Below are positions 18,251-28,369 of a DNA stretch of 35,513 nt, one piece after another. Origin of the DNA: Ophiocordyceps camponoti-saundersi (nom. inval.) (taxonomy: Eukaryota > Ascomycota > Sordariomycetes > Hypocreales > Ophiocordycipitaceae); contig PDHQ01000043.1 of NCBI GenBank assembly GCA_003339415.1, forward strand, positions 35,343 to 70,855, in the 5' to 3' direction. Position numbers and translations under genes: made by a program. The notes below the pieces were generated by a model. It did not search any database, was not told where the DNA came from, and saw only the letters and a program-made list of their open reading frames with translations. The first letter of the stretch is position 1. Each line of letters starts with the position of its first letter.

Positions 18251-19639
18251 ATGAACCACGCTCGAGTAAAGGCCCTCAAGGGCAACGGCAAGACGGTGTC
18301 GAAAAAGGCGCAGAAGTCGGGTCGAGCCTCTGGAACTTTGACGCCTCAGGGCTCTTCGCCCATCGCGTCGCTTCTCACGTCGCCCTCTCACTCCAACACA
18401 GCTAGCCGCGTTGCTTCGGACGCCAGTGACAATGAAGAAGATGGCGACTTTGACTTTGACGACATGATTTCTAGCGTTCACTCCGGCGGTTCTGGACCCG
18501 ACGTCGGCGACGACGCAGCCACCAGCTTCGACCTTCAGGCTCTCATCGATGGCCTCTCGGACCGCAAGCGCAACAACAGCAATGTCCGCGAGCAGTACCT
18601 CAGCGCCTACCTCAGAATGCTGCGGAACCGATACAACGACTGGCCGAACCCGGTCGCCACCACCCTGACCGACATATTTCTCAAGGATGCGAACCGAGGA
18701 GTCACGCCGAGAGAGCGCCTGCTCAGTCTGCAAGCCTATACCCTGACGTTGGCCGTCGTCGATGACCTGGACGTCTATGAAGCCGGAAGCAAGCTGCTGA
18801 AGCAGATATTGACCGATGAAGACGACCAAGACTGTCGCGTACACAGCATCTATGCTCTGTGCATGACCACCATGTACGGCGGGGGGTTAGAAGAGGCCGC
18901 TCTTGAGCTTATGCAGTTTTTCGTCGACATTGTCCAGTCCGACGGCGAAAGCATCGAGGCTCACGACGACGCCGTCGTCGTATCCGCCGCCATGCGAGGC
19001 TGGTCCTTTGTAGCCAGCCACGTGGACGACTATGCCGACTATGCCGACTCCGCCATGGATGCATTTGTCGACCAGCTGGACAGCGGCGACGTCGAGGTCC
19101 AATCGCTCGCCGGCCATTGCATCGCCCTCATCTATGAGTCGTCGCGCAATCACGAGACGGAGACGGGAGAACCGTTCCAGTTGCCGTATGATCCGCAGAG
19201 GCTGGCCCGCCGGCTAGGCGAGCTCGTCAAGCTGAGCGCCAAGTCAGTCTCGCGCAAGGACCGCCGCGACCTTCGAGAAAACCTAGTCAGCGTCGTCACG
19301 TCTCTCGAGAGGGGCGTCGGTCCCTACTACTCCACTGCCCTCTACATACCGGAGCCGGACACCTTCGTCCCTCCGTCGCTACGGACGGACGATGGTAGAG
19401 CCGAGTATGGATGCCGGTGCAAACTGCGTCTCGGCAGCCGCACCGCCCTCATCGACACTTGGTCTCTGTACTCGAGAGTCGAGATGATGAAGCTGCTGTT
19501 TCGGGGGGGTCTCGAGAACCACATATTTGTAAACCCTGTGGTCATGGAATGCTTGGAAGATGCCGAATGGGATGAGGCGCTCGCCGTGGCCGAGCCAGAG
19601 CGAAAACCGAAACTCTCGGCCAAGGCACGAAAGAGATGA
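18251..19639 (+). CDS. IFRD-family (interferon-related developmental regulator) protein
   Basis: Met at 18251 is the first ATG after the TATA box and gives 462 residues without introns. The open frame extends upstream only by translating the C tract. The N-terminus is basic (NHARVKALKGNGKTVSKKA), then Ser-rich and acidic (60-72, EEDGDFDFDD). The IFRD domain covers about 85-390 as helical repeats, with segments such as LQALIDGLSDRKRNNSNVRE, YNDWPNPVATTLTDIFLKD and AMRGWSFVASHVDDYADYAD. The C-terminal IFRD part (about 395-450) contains LIDTWSLYSRVEMMKLLFR. The end is basic (KPKLSAKARKR). Animal IFRD1 and IFRD2 are linked to transcription and to inactive ribosomes; yeast has related Ifh-unlike proteins of poorly known role. 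Fungal function is not defined. Family assignment is good. Confidence 0.9.
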   Translation: MNHARVKALKGNGKTVSKKAQKSGRASGTLTPQGSSPIASLLTSPSHSNTASRVASDASDNEEDGDFDFDDMISSVHSGGSGPDVGDDAATSFDLQALIDGLSDRKRNNSNVREQYLSAYLRMLRNRYNDWPNPVATTLTDIFLKDANRGVTPRERLLSLQAYTLTLAVVDDLDVYEAGSKLLKQILTDEDDQDCRVHSIYALCMTTMYGGGLEEAALELMQFFVDIVQSDGESIEAHDDAVVVSAAMRGWSFVASHVDDYADYADSAMDAFVDQLDSGDVEVQSLAGHCIALIYESSRNHETETGEPFQLPYDPQRLARRLGELVKLSAKSVSRKDRRDLRENLVSVVTSLERGVGPYYSTALYIPEPDTFVPPSLRTDDGRAEYGCRCKLRLGSRTALIDTWSLYSRVEMMKLLFRGGLENHIFVNPVVMECLEDAEWDEALAVAEPERKPKLSAKARKR

Positions 19640-20264
19640 TGCTCATTAGTCGGTACCGGCTGTTGACGGGTACTGACGACGTAAATAGGGTCCTCGGAAG
19701 TGGAGGATAGAGTACCTATACATACAAGATACATGAGAGGACATAGCACAGAGGCGATGGCAGACTCGTGCTGGAGGACAGTGAAGGGCGATGATGGTCT
19801 GTCGCAAAGCGGACGTCACAGGAGAGACACTTGATGGTTCTACAGTGACACTCAAGAACAGACAGGCCTACAAACAGTCCAATAAAGTTGATGGCATTCA
19901 TTCTCACGCGTTTGCATCCAGTAGGTGCAGAATCATGCTGGCAAGACAGAGCCAAGCCGTCCCCACTCGCCTCCCTTGGTTCCTCTTCCTTTCAGCCCAG
20001 GATGATGGTCTCGGCGTACGAAGGGGGTAAGAAAGAAGAAGACAAAGTTCCAGGACGCATGTACATACAGTGTATGTATGTATGTATGTATTTGTGTGTG
20101 TTTAAAAGAAAAAGGGAGCGTGCCGCGTGTGTTGTGAGAGTTGACTTGATGGTGGAGAGGGAGGGAGTTGGTGGTGAAAGAGAGAGAGAGACAGAGAGAC
20201 AGAAGGTACAGTAGAGAAGATATAGATGTGAGATGTTGAGAAAAAGGAAGAAGATAAGAAAGAT

Positions 20265-20294
20265 GTACATACATACATACATACATACATACAT
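20265..20294. repeat. (TACA)n microsatellite
   Basis: About seven tetranucleotide units of TACA. It is one of at least fifteen similar runs in the intergenic DNA of this window. Confidence 0.9.
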
Positions 20295-20550
20295 GCATGT
20301 AGGAGAGCAGAAATGGAGGAGAGAAGAGACAAAAAGGAACGGCCCTCTGAGAGCGGCCCGGATCGCCGATACACTCACGCAGACTGACAACGCTGGTCCC
20401 ACAAAGGCCGATGCCTCCCCTACTCGCGAGAGGGCGGAAACTCTTGGAGCGTAGAATCTGTCCGTCTGCCTGTCTGTAGGTGCACAGGCTCCTGACAAAG
20501 GAGAGGGTTATGAGTATGTATGTGAGTAATTGCGTGCTGTTGTCCGTCCA

Positions 20551-20551
<1 letters not shown>

Positions 20552-20583
<32 letters not shown>
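20552..20583. repeat. (GA)n microsatellite
   Basis: Uninterrupted GA dinucleotides, about 15 units. Confidence 0.9.
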
Positions 20584-20586
<3 letters not shown>

Positions 20587-21092
20587 GTTGGTTTCGTTTG
20601 GCTGAGAGGCGGACAGGCTGCCCGATGCGACGGTAGGATTAACGTGTCCATCCGTGGTGGATCGCCGTGTCTATCTGCTCGTCTGCTCGTCTGACTGTCT
20701 GACTGACTGTCTGGATGCAAGCATATGTATGTATGTATGTAGTGTATATCTGAAGCGAGACCGGGATGCTGTTTAAAGGCTCTTTTTTTCTTCTTCTCGC
20801 CGTTAGCCGTGTCAGAGTCGAATCCCGACCCATGAAGAGAGGAGGGAAAGGGTTTGATCCGTCACTCTCTGAGTGTGTGCGTGTGCTCGTGCGTGTACAT
20901 ATTTCAAGGAGATTCTTGGCATGGCCCATTACATGGCACCCGCCCTCTCTTCCGCGCCCGCCCGTTCCACCGCTTCCTTTCCCTTTCTTTCCCCTCTCTT
21001 TTCCCCCTCTAATTCCCCCTCTTTCATTCCCTCCTCTTTGCCTCTTCCCCCTCTTCTCGGCCGCTTCCAAGCGGGCTTTTTTTCCCCCCGGC

Positions 21093-22975
21093 TCAGAACC
21101 TTGCCAACAGCCGAGGCTGATGCCACCATCTGACGGCCAGTAGCAAGAGGGCGCCCAAAAGGGAGAGAGAGGCGGAAAAGAGATGGACGGCGGGCCAGCC
21201 ACCGGAGCTCTCCCTCAATAGACCACTGGCCGGACCGCCGGCAAGGGCGCCGATGGAGCTGATGGCCATCATGACGCCGATTCGGAGGCCGATGTGGCCC
21301 ATGTCGGGGGTCGTTTGCGCCACGCAGGCTGATCCCAGCGGGAGGAGACCTGCTGAGAAGAGGCCGAAAAGGACGGCGAAGGTGACCAAGGCTACTACTG
21401 AGCTCATCCATATCCAGCTTAGGGTCATGATGCTCATGAGTAGACATATGAGGGCTAGGATGTTGAACCTGAAAGAAGCCGTTAGCTAGACGAGAGATGG
21501 AAAGGTGGTGATGACGGTGAAGGGGAGGGAGAGCACAAACACACGAGAGAATGTTGTTGCTTACCTGCCAAAAACATCCGCCAGCCATCCGGACCCAATG
21601 CGTCCTATAAAGGAGCCTCCGTATGATATAGATAGGAGATTGTTTGCCATGACATGATCGATGCCTCTCTCTTCCGAGTAGATGGGGATGTAGTAAAAGG
21701 GAATGAGCATGCCGGCGTAGAGGATCATAAGGACGGCGCTCAAGGAAATAAATCGTGGTTCAAGGATGGCCTTGACGATGCTCCGCCGACGAGAGTCGAC
21801 GACCTCATCTCCAGAATGACCACGACCGGGCCTCGTCCTGATGAGATAGCAAGAGAGGAGAAGAAGAGGGGTGGAAATGACGGCTATAATCCGATGGACC
21901 ACCTCCTCCGCCACGGTATTGAACAGCGAATGGAGAAGCATGGGCCAGAAAACGCCACCGAGAGAAGAGCCGGAGACGGCCATGCCGAGAGCGAGACCGC
22001 GCTTCTCATCGAACCATTCTGATATGGCTCCCGTGGTGGGATAGAAGCTGTGAAAGGGTGGGGAAAATAAGGGGTTATAAGCGTCAGGAAGCCGAGAGAA
22101 AGGAAAAAAAAACGTACAAGGAGAAAAGGGGGGGAGGAAGAAATACGCACAGCAGAGCACTACCACATCCTAGCAGGAAACCCTGAGACATGAGATAGTG
22201 CCAGTATTGGGTCGACCAGCTCGTGCCGAGAAAGGAGAGGATGCAGAAGGTGGTGCCTATGAGCATCAGTCTTTGGCCACCGTATCTATCGAAGAGGGGC
22301 CCGATGAAGATGCCGCCGAGGAAGAAGAGACACAGCTTTTTTTCGTTGTTTTATCACTCTGGTCAGCTTGATTACGGCCCTTTTTTTTCTCTTTCCTTTG
22401 CTTGGAGGTGGAAGCTTTCACTTGCCTGGACGCTGCCGATCCATGTTATAGTCGACGTGCTGAGATCGGGCCACTTCGTCTCATAGTGGGCTTGAAAGGT
22501 GCCGAATGAGTTTAAGATGCCTGGTGTTTATAAACTCCGTTAGAATAGAAAAGACGGATAAATCAACGAATAAGTGATGGAAATGGCAAAAAAAGAAAGA
22601 AAGAAACAAGGCCTCACCAAAGGTAACCATAAAGTTGATAAACCCTCCGGCCACGACAAGCCAGGCTCGAAACCCCCCATTAGGAGCGCGAATCCTACCA
22701 GCCTCGCTACTATCCTTGATAGGCGAACTGCAAGACGACAAGACGGGCCTCTCGTCCGACCAGGTCTGCTTCTCCGTCTGGCCCCTCCGTCCGGCGAAGC
22801 AGCTGTCAGACGTAGACGGGGGTTCGGATCCGACCAGGGTGGAAGGGCCGTGCGGGTCTAGAGCCGTGCTGTTGTTGTTGTTGTGGATGTGGGCGTCGAG
22901 GCTGGTGATTGTGTTGGTGGTGGCCTCTTGATGGGCTTCGTGGCTGGTTCTCGTCCCGGGGGGTTGTTGCTGCAT
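21093..22975 (-). CDS. MFS transporter, monocarboxylate-porter-like
   Basis: Five exons on the minus strand (22975-22618, 22520-22426, 22335-22151, 22047-21565, 21468-21093) join without frame error to 498 residues. The second intron has a GC donor (CAG|GCAAGT). The first 95 residues are a polar cytosolic tail. Transmembrane segments begin at GGFRAWLVVAGGFINFMVTFG, the position of the MCT family signature. Family landmarks follow: GGIFIGPLFDRYGGQRLML between TM2 and TM3, ISEWFDEKRGLALGMAVSGS after TM4, and SYGGSFIGRIGSGWLADVFG in the C-half. These fit the monocarboxylate porter (MCH/MCT) branch of the major facilitator superfamily with 12 predicted helices. Many fungal members do not carry monocarboxylates, so the substrate cannot be named. 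It is convergent with the IFRD gene; no biosynthetic neighbours are seen. Confidence 0.88.
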
Positions 22976-23816
22976 GACGGACGGAGAGGGAAAAAAGGGG
23001 GAAGTTTTGGAAGATGAGTGAGGGACTTGAGATTCTTCTTTTGTTTCTTGTTGGATGTGTTTTCTTGATATATCTTGTATGCGTGTATGCTGTATGTATG
23101 TCTTGTTTAGATGAAGGAAAGGGTTTGTGATGAGTTTTCCTGTTGGAAAATCAAGGTGGGAAAAGGAAGGGGGGAAGAAACCCAGGCGGGGACAAGTTTT
23201 ATTTAAGGAAATCTCTTTGCCATTATTACCCGATGATGGCCATATGTGAGGGTGGATGGATGTATATGTATATAATAGCACACACACACTCACGTACATA
23301 CAGACATACATACATGCCTACATACCTCTACTATTAGGAGTAGGAAGAGTAAGTCGGTAGAAAGGTATGTACAGACACACATACAATATGTACACACTCA
23401 AGAAATGGACCCCCATCCATCGCCGCCGCCGTAGTCGTCGTCGTGGCCGTCATCGTCGTCCTCGGCCCGCCAGTCTCCCCTCCCACTCCCACTTCCCACT
23501 CCCTCCTCTCTGGCAAGTTCCCCACTCACAATGACAAGACCGCAAGCGCTGCCTACATACTCGGAATGGATCAACGACTAGGATTAGGGCGGGAGAGGGG
23601 ACTACCTCGATCTGGGCAGCGTAGCGCCTTTGGATCAAGATCTGAGCTGGAAGGCAGAGTGGAGTTGGGAGGGGGCGTGAAAGGAGAGGGAGGGGGGGGG
23701 GGGTTAAGGGACCTATTTTCTTCCTCCAGCCTGTGATGAGGTTCCTTCCCCCCCTTTTTCCTCCTTTCCAAGTTGGAGGAAGAGGATGAGGAAGAGGATG
23801 GGGAGGAGAGGAGAGA

Positions 23817-23838
23817 GGGGGGGGGGGGGGGGGGGGGG
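23817..23838. repeat. Poly-G run (22 nt)
   Basis: An uninterrupted G run in purine-rich DNA. A shorter 12-nt run lies 110 bases upstream (23692-23703). Confidence 0.9.
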
Positions 23839-25292
23839 TGAAGCCTCGACTGTGGTCGCGGCTCCGGTAAATGGGCTCTTGGCTCGCCAATCTGGCTGTC
23901 TAAAGTCTGGTGAGTTGTATCGTATGCATGTATGTACTTATGCATGCACGTACTCACATTTATACAACGTCAAACTTTTGCCGGACGATGATCGAGAACA
24001 AAGCGCAGTCCAACATCTATCTAGCCCCCCTTCCTAAACACTCAATAGTCGAACAGCAGAGGCAATATCTATCTAGTATCTAAAGGATGGATGGATGGAT
24101 TGTTCCGTTCTCCTCCCAATCAAGCGAAACGGCTTCCTCGTTGCCTTTTTTTTCCCTGAGGACACGCATGACATTTTTACGGTATATAAATGTGTATGTA
24201 CATACTGTATGTAAATCCCCCCTTCTCCGCTGTAAAGCTTAACCTTATGTCAGGCAATTTATCCAGCGGATCTCTGTCACAGGTGGATTTGCCCGTCCCA
24301 AGATGGGATGCCGTGCCTTTTTGCCTGCCTGTCTCTTGTGTGTGTGGGTTGTGGGATATTCGCGGCATGTTGTTGGATGACTCATCGGCTGCAGTATGTG
24401 TGTTTTCTTTTTAATCTCGGCTTTAAATAGCAGGAGAGGAAAGTGCCGATGCCGGTAATTAACTGCGTGTGGGGGGGAGGCGCTGACGTAAGGAGATGAA
24501 GACAGTACTACGACGACGACGACGACGACTACAATTACTATCCAAGCTCTCGATCTATTTCACAGAGACTCTCACGAGACGAGAACCATTCTAAGTCACA
24601 CGATCTCTCCCGCAGTCATCCATTCATACTCTACGTCTGTTCGTCTCCCCCACATAAACTATTCCAGTCCTCGACCAGAACGCTGCTTTTCCCTGGTCAA
24701 ACCCCAAGCGCCTTAGACGCAGCTACGTTGCAACAAACTCAAACCGAAAGAAAGAAGAAATGAACTACGAACTACGGTAGCGGACTGGATAGGCTTTTTG
24801 CCCTGCATCTCTGACTCACCTGCTTCATCTTCTGGTGTTTCTAGAAATTGAGAATCCATGAGTCTTGGTTCCTGTTGTTGAGGAAGAAAGAAAGGATGGA
24901 AACATCCGAGCGTGGGATAGCCTATCGAGTCCTAGTGCATCAGACGTTACATACAATACGACACACATACTTCTCTCTCTGCACCTTCGACACGTGCATT
25001 GTTCGATTTAAACATGTATAGCTAGGTAAAGATAAGCAAGCACCTCGAAATTGCAAAAAAAGCTTATGTGCCGGACATCCAGAGTTTCCTCTACTGCTGC
25101 GCCCAAGGCCGTCTATCGGTTTTGGGCCCTGTATGGCTCTCAACGTGCCGCATAGCCGACGTCGAGGCGACGCGTCTTTGAAAGGAAGAGTCAGTCATTT
25201 GATCGTCTTTGTTTGCATTGGTTGCCTTGCCCGTGTCATCGAGCTACGACGGTTTCGCTGTTGAATTACATCGTCGTCTTGCTTTTTTTCTC

Positions 25293-25298
25293 TATATA
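25293..25298 (+). promoter_or_regulatory. TATA-like box (TATATA)
   Basis: TATATA in TTCTCTATATATCAG, 129 bases before the ATG of the small spliced gene, followed by a pyrimidine- and A-rich leader typical of fungal transcripts. Confidence 0.4.
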
Positions 25299-25421
25299 TC
25301 AGAGGCCACTTGTCCTTCTTTCAACAAATTACTCGATCCAATCTACATCTTGGCTCTTTTCAGATCTAAAACGAGGCAAAATTAAGAAAAAAAATTGACG
25401 TCTCTCTTCCTCACACACATC

Positions 25422-25753
25422 ATGGCACCAATGATTGATAACAACGGCTCGTACCAAGCTTACCTGGTAAGTACCTCAAGCCTCTAATGCACGATAAAGT
25501 GATTTCTTGGCGAATAGTATTTTTCCTTTTTTTCCCTTCCTCTTGTCTCACCTGCAACCTCCCGTTTCTAATCAATCCATCTCACAAGGCCGCCGCATCG
25601 GTTGCGGTCTTCTTCCTCCTTGCTCGTTTCATCCCTTGGGCAGACTGTTCTCGACTCTTGGACGGTAGTGTCGTTCGTATGGGCTTTTGGTTTGGTAAAG
25701 CTCGCCAGCGCGGTGGCGGTGGTGGTGCTGACGACGACGCTTCCACGTCTTGA
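25422..25753 (+). CDS. Small single-pass membrane protein, unknown family
   Basis: Two exons (25422-25466 and 25589-25753) with a clean phase-0 intron (GTAAGT donor, CAATCCATCTCACAAG acceptor) encode 69 residues. It starts MAPMIDNNGSYQAYL and has one hydrophobic helix at about 13-31 (AYLAAASVAVFFLLARFI). A short segment CSRLLDGSVVRMGFWFGK follows, then a Gly run and an acidic end GADDDASTS. A TATA-like box and leader precede it, supporting expression. I do not recognise the family. Size and layout recall small organelle or ER membrane subunits, but nothing in the sequence decides it. The first exon is only 15 codons, so simple frame scans see just the second half. Confidence 0.55.
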
Positions 25754-27145
25754 AAGCCTGTTTTGCTTTAAAACGGGGCTTTGTTAGGGCGAAGGAGTAT
25801 GGCCAGTGATTATTTGCATGTGCTTTGCTTTCCAATCGAGGTGAATTTGTATTACTGCATGTGGTTTAAAGGGGGGGGGGGGCTAATCATGTATAATCCT
25901 CACCCGTACTGAAGTTTATTTATACTTGCCTAGGTAGGTATGCACGCAACGTCTTCTCTATCAGGTCACTCAAGGGGGGAACGTCATCGTTACCTTGCTT
26001 CATCTTTCTTTCTATCCGCTGTTATTGAGTCTGGAGAGTATTGGGCCAAACTCAAACCTCGACATACGCCACGGTTCAAATTTGGCTATCTTCACTTTCT
26101 TATCTCCTTTTCCATCGAAAGCTACCCAATCAACCTCTAGACGGGTTTCAGCTTACTCGGATGCCCAGGTTATCTATCATACATGACCAAGCGTCAAACT
26201 TTCTTCCCCTTGATGGATGTATGTATTGTAGAGGATATGCATCTTTGTCTCGTGAGTAGCCAGCCCTTTTTTTTGATCCGAGCTATTTGTAGCCAAGTGC
26301 GTGTGATACGGCTCTATCTGTGAAGCCAAGGCTCGTGATCTCTCAACCCCAATTTACTCGACGTCACATCCGTGGCAACAAGCACGATGGGATCGACAAG
26401 TCCTACCAAGATTCCTACCTAGACGAGGCATGGAAATTAATGTACGTTGGCATTTGGTGTCGTGACCCTCGTTAGCCAGCCCGGCACTCCCCTCTAATCA
26501 ACTCATAGTGCAAACAGTTCAACAGGACTATCAGCCGGCTCGTAACATTGGCGATGTACATGCCAACGATAACTAGCACAAGGCTCACGTCGATGGGGTT
26601 GAGCCAAACACGTCGTATGGAAGAAAGGCGTTCATGTGATGGTATCTCGGGCCGGCGAGGGTATGAGCTTAGGGTAGTAGGTGTGTGCCGACAGATCAAG
26701 TCAGAATGCCTCGACCAAATTCCTATCTGATCATTTGTTCAGTCTGCTAAAGAAAACAATCAATCGGTGGAAAGACTTGAAGACACAACAGACGGAGTGA
26801 TTGATGAAAGGGGAACCCTTGAGGGGAAGATTGACGGTTTCGGATCATCAAACCCAAGAGAATCACGCTGCTGAACGGTCATCAACGTTTAGTTTGAGTT
26901 GACGCCCGAGCAGCTGATGGGATGCATGATCATGGCGGAGGTCTAGATGATGAGAAGACGACATCATGAAAAGGAGAGTCTGCATGTTCGATTTAATAAA
27001 TAGTACCTAGGGGAAACAAAATTGAGGGAAGCGTCCTGAGGAGGTGACACCCAATGAAAAGGACCGAATTTCGTTTCTATGAGAAAAGAAACAATCTAAT
27101 AAGACACAAGGAAAGGGGGAAGATGTCATCGAGAAGATGATGCTC
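25754..27145. other. Intergenic region without a supported gene
   Basis: About 1.4 kb between the small membrane-protein gene and the 3' end of the secreted-protein gene. It contains a 12-nt G run (25871-25882) and CCTAGGTAGGTA (25929-25940). The open frames here lack protein character, and I see no RNA gene. Confidence 0.55.
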
Positions 27146-28369
27146 CTAGCAAGCCTCGACCTCGTCCTCGGCAGCAGCAGCAGCATTGCCGGCAGCGGGA
27201 GTCTTGAGCTCGGGCTTGACGCCAGCCTTGGGCTCGGGCTTGACACCGGTCTTGGGCTCGGGCTTGGCGGAAGAAGGAACAGCCGGTCCGTCCGTTGCTT
27301 CGCGCGGCTTACGGCTGAGCGGCTTAGATCCATCCTTGGACTCCGGAGCTCCCTCGTAGGAACCGGCGGCGGGCTGACCACCGAAGTTAACCTCAACGTT
27401 GGCGGACAACTTGATCTCCTGAGCCGTGGGGGGCGGGGCCTGGAGGATCTGGGCGGCGGGCTTGGCCGGGCCGGCAGCACAGGGCTTGCACTCATCCTGA
27501 CGGATGACCTGGGGCGGGAGGCTCTTGACCGCGGCCTTGGTCGGGGCCTGCTCGATCTTCTGGGCGGGGGCGTGGTACACCTGGCCGGTGACCTCTTTCT
27601 CCGACACGCGGGCGGAGACGATGTTGACCTGGAGGAAGGCCGCGATGCTGACCTGGACGCCGGGGTTGACCTTGGCGGCGAGTCCCTTGGTGGCGTTGTT
27701 GCCGGTCGGCTGGTAGGTGTGGATGACGGTGGGGATGGTCGGGCAGACGACCTCCTTGCCGACGGCTTCACGCGGCACGCGGGTCTTGGGCTTGCTGCCG
27801 AGGGCTGCGCACTTGTCGTCCTCGAACTTGAAGCCGACTTGCTCCTCCGTCTTGGTGACATCGTGATTGACCCAAGGATAGTTGGTGGTTCTCCATTTCC
27901 ACTCATCCATCAACAGGGCGTAATCGGCGTCCTTGGCCTCCCAAGCCTTGAAATATTTCTCGGTGGAGTAGAACTCGGACTGGAACCATTTGCCTTCGGC
28001 CGGAGACATTCCGCCTTGCTTGATGCCAGACTTGAAGGCCTTGACCTTGCACTGGATGCAGCAGCTGCGAGCCTCGTGAAGAGGGCTCTTCTTCCAGTAG
28101 GTCTCGAGCCAATCCTTGGCCTTTTCAGGGTTCTTCTTGTCCGTGAGTTCGGCGATGGCCACCAACTTGGCGTTCTCCACCTGCTCGATGGTGCACGGCT
28201 TGTCGGACTTGGGGTCCTTCTCGAGGCTGCCGCACATCTCATCGACGCTCTTGACCTCTGCTGCGGGGAGGTGGCCGTCGGCAACGGCCTGGTTGACGGG
28301 CTTGAGCTGGGCAGAGACGCCCTGAGAGGCGGCGAGGGCGCCGAGAATGACGACGGTCTTGCTCAACAT
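27146..28369 (-). CDS. Secreted protein of unknown family with C-terminal KPEPK repeats
   Basis: Met at 28369 opens a 407-residue intronless protein; the frame is open further upstream but ATG 28369 begins a clear signal peptide, MLSKTVVILGALAASQGVSA, with likely cleavage before QLKP. The mature N-terminal half has paired cysteines (MCGSL, PCTIE, SCCIQCK, DKCAAL) and many aromatic residues (WLETYWKK, WFQSEFY, WKWRTTNYPW), suggesting a folded, disulfide-bonded domain. The middle (about 230-330) has another Cys set (VCPTIP, ECKPCAAG). The end is disordered, with an eight-residue unit KPEPKxGV repeated about three times, then an Ala/Glu-rich tail ending in Cys. I recognise no family; a cell-wall or host-interaction protein is possible, but this is inference. 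A GGGTTATAACCC palindrome lies 56-67 bases upstream of the ATG and may serve as its TATA element. Confidence 0.82.
   Translation of the reverse strand: MLSKTVVILGALAASQGVSAQLKPVNQAVADGHLPAAEVKSVDEMCGSLEKDPKSDKPCTIEQVENAKLVAIAELTDKKNPEKAKDWLETYWKKSPLHEARSCCIQCKVKAFKSGIKQGGMSPAEGKWFQSEFYSTEKYFKAWEAKDADYALLMDEWKWRTTNYPWVNHDVTKTEEQVGFKFEDDKCAALGSKPKTRVPREAVGKEVVCPTIPTVIHTYQPTGNNATKGLAAKVNPGVQVSIAAFLQVNIVSARVSEKEVTGQVYHAPAQKIEQAPTKAAVKSLPPQVIRQDECKPCAAGPAKPAAQILQAPPPTAQEIKLSANVEVNFGGQPAAGSYEGAPESKDGSKPLSRKPREATDGPAVPSSAKPEPKTGVKPEPKAGVKPELKTPAAGNAAAAAEDEVEAC
27199..27270 (-). repeat. Three 24-nt tandem repeats in the secreted-protein gene
   Basis: Units of 24 nt (reading GGCTTGACGCCAGCCTTGGG-like on the plus strand) encode KPEPKTGV, KPEPKAGV and KPELKTP. 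Units differ at few bases, so copy number could vary between strains. Confidence 0.8.

Larger units (their letters stand above)
19640..21092. other. Intergenic, simple-repeat-rich spacer
   Basis: About 1.45 kb between convergent IFRD and MFS genes. It holds GTAT repeats (20072-20091), a TACA run (20265-20294), a 30-nt GA run (20552-20583), GTAT repeats (20725-20740) and a long C/T-rich block (20940-21065). No gene is visible. Confidence 0.65.
22976..25421. other. Large intergenic region with homopolymers
   Basis: About 2.4 kb. Features include the MFS promoter, TACA/GTAT runs (23283-23320), GTC/GCC-type trinucleotides (23420-23465), G runs at 23692-23703 and 23817-23838, a GGAT run (24087-24099), TGACTCA at 24378-24384 and a CGA trinucleotide run (24510-24528). 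No coding sequence is supported in 23000-25400. The right end is the promoter and leader of the small membrane-protein gene. Confidence 0.6.

Noticed and set aside
20265..20294. Regular TACA arrays as a CRISPR-like array
   Set aside because: They are contiguous tetranucleotide microsatellites without spacers, in a eukaryotic genome.
20821..20835. GTCGAATCCCGAC resembling a tRNA T-arm
   Set aside because: No matching acceptor stem, anticodon arm or D-arm could be found around it.
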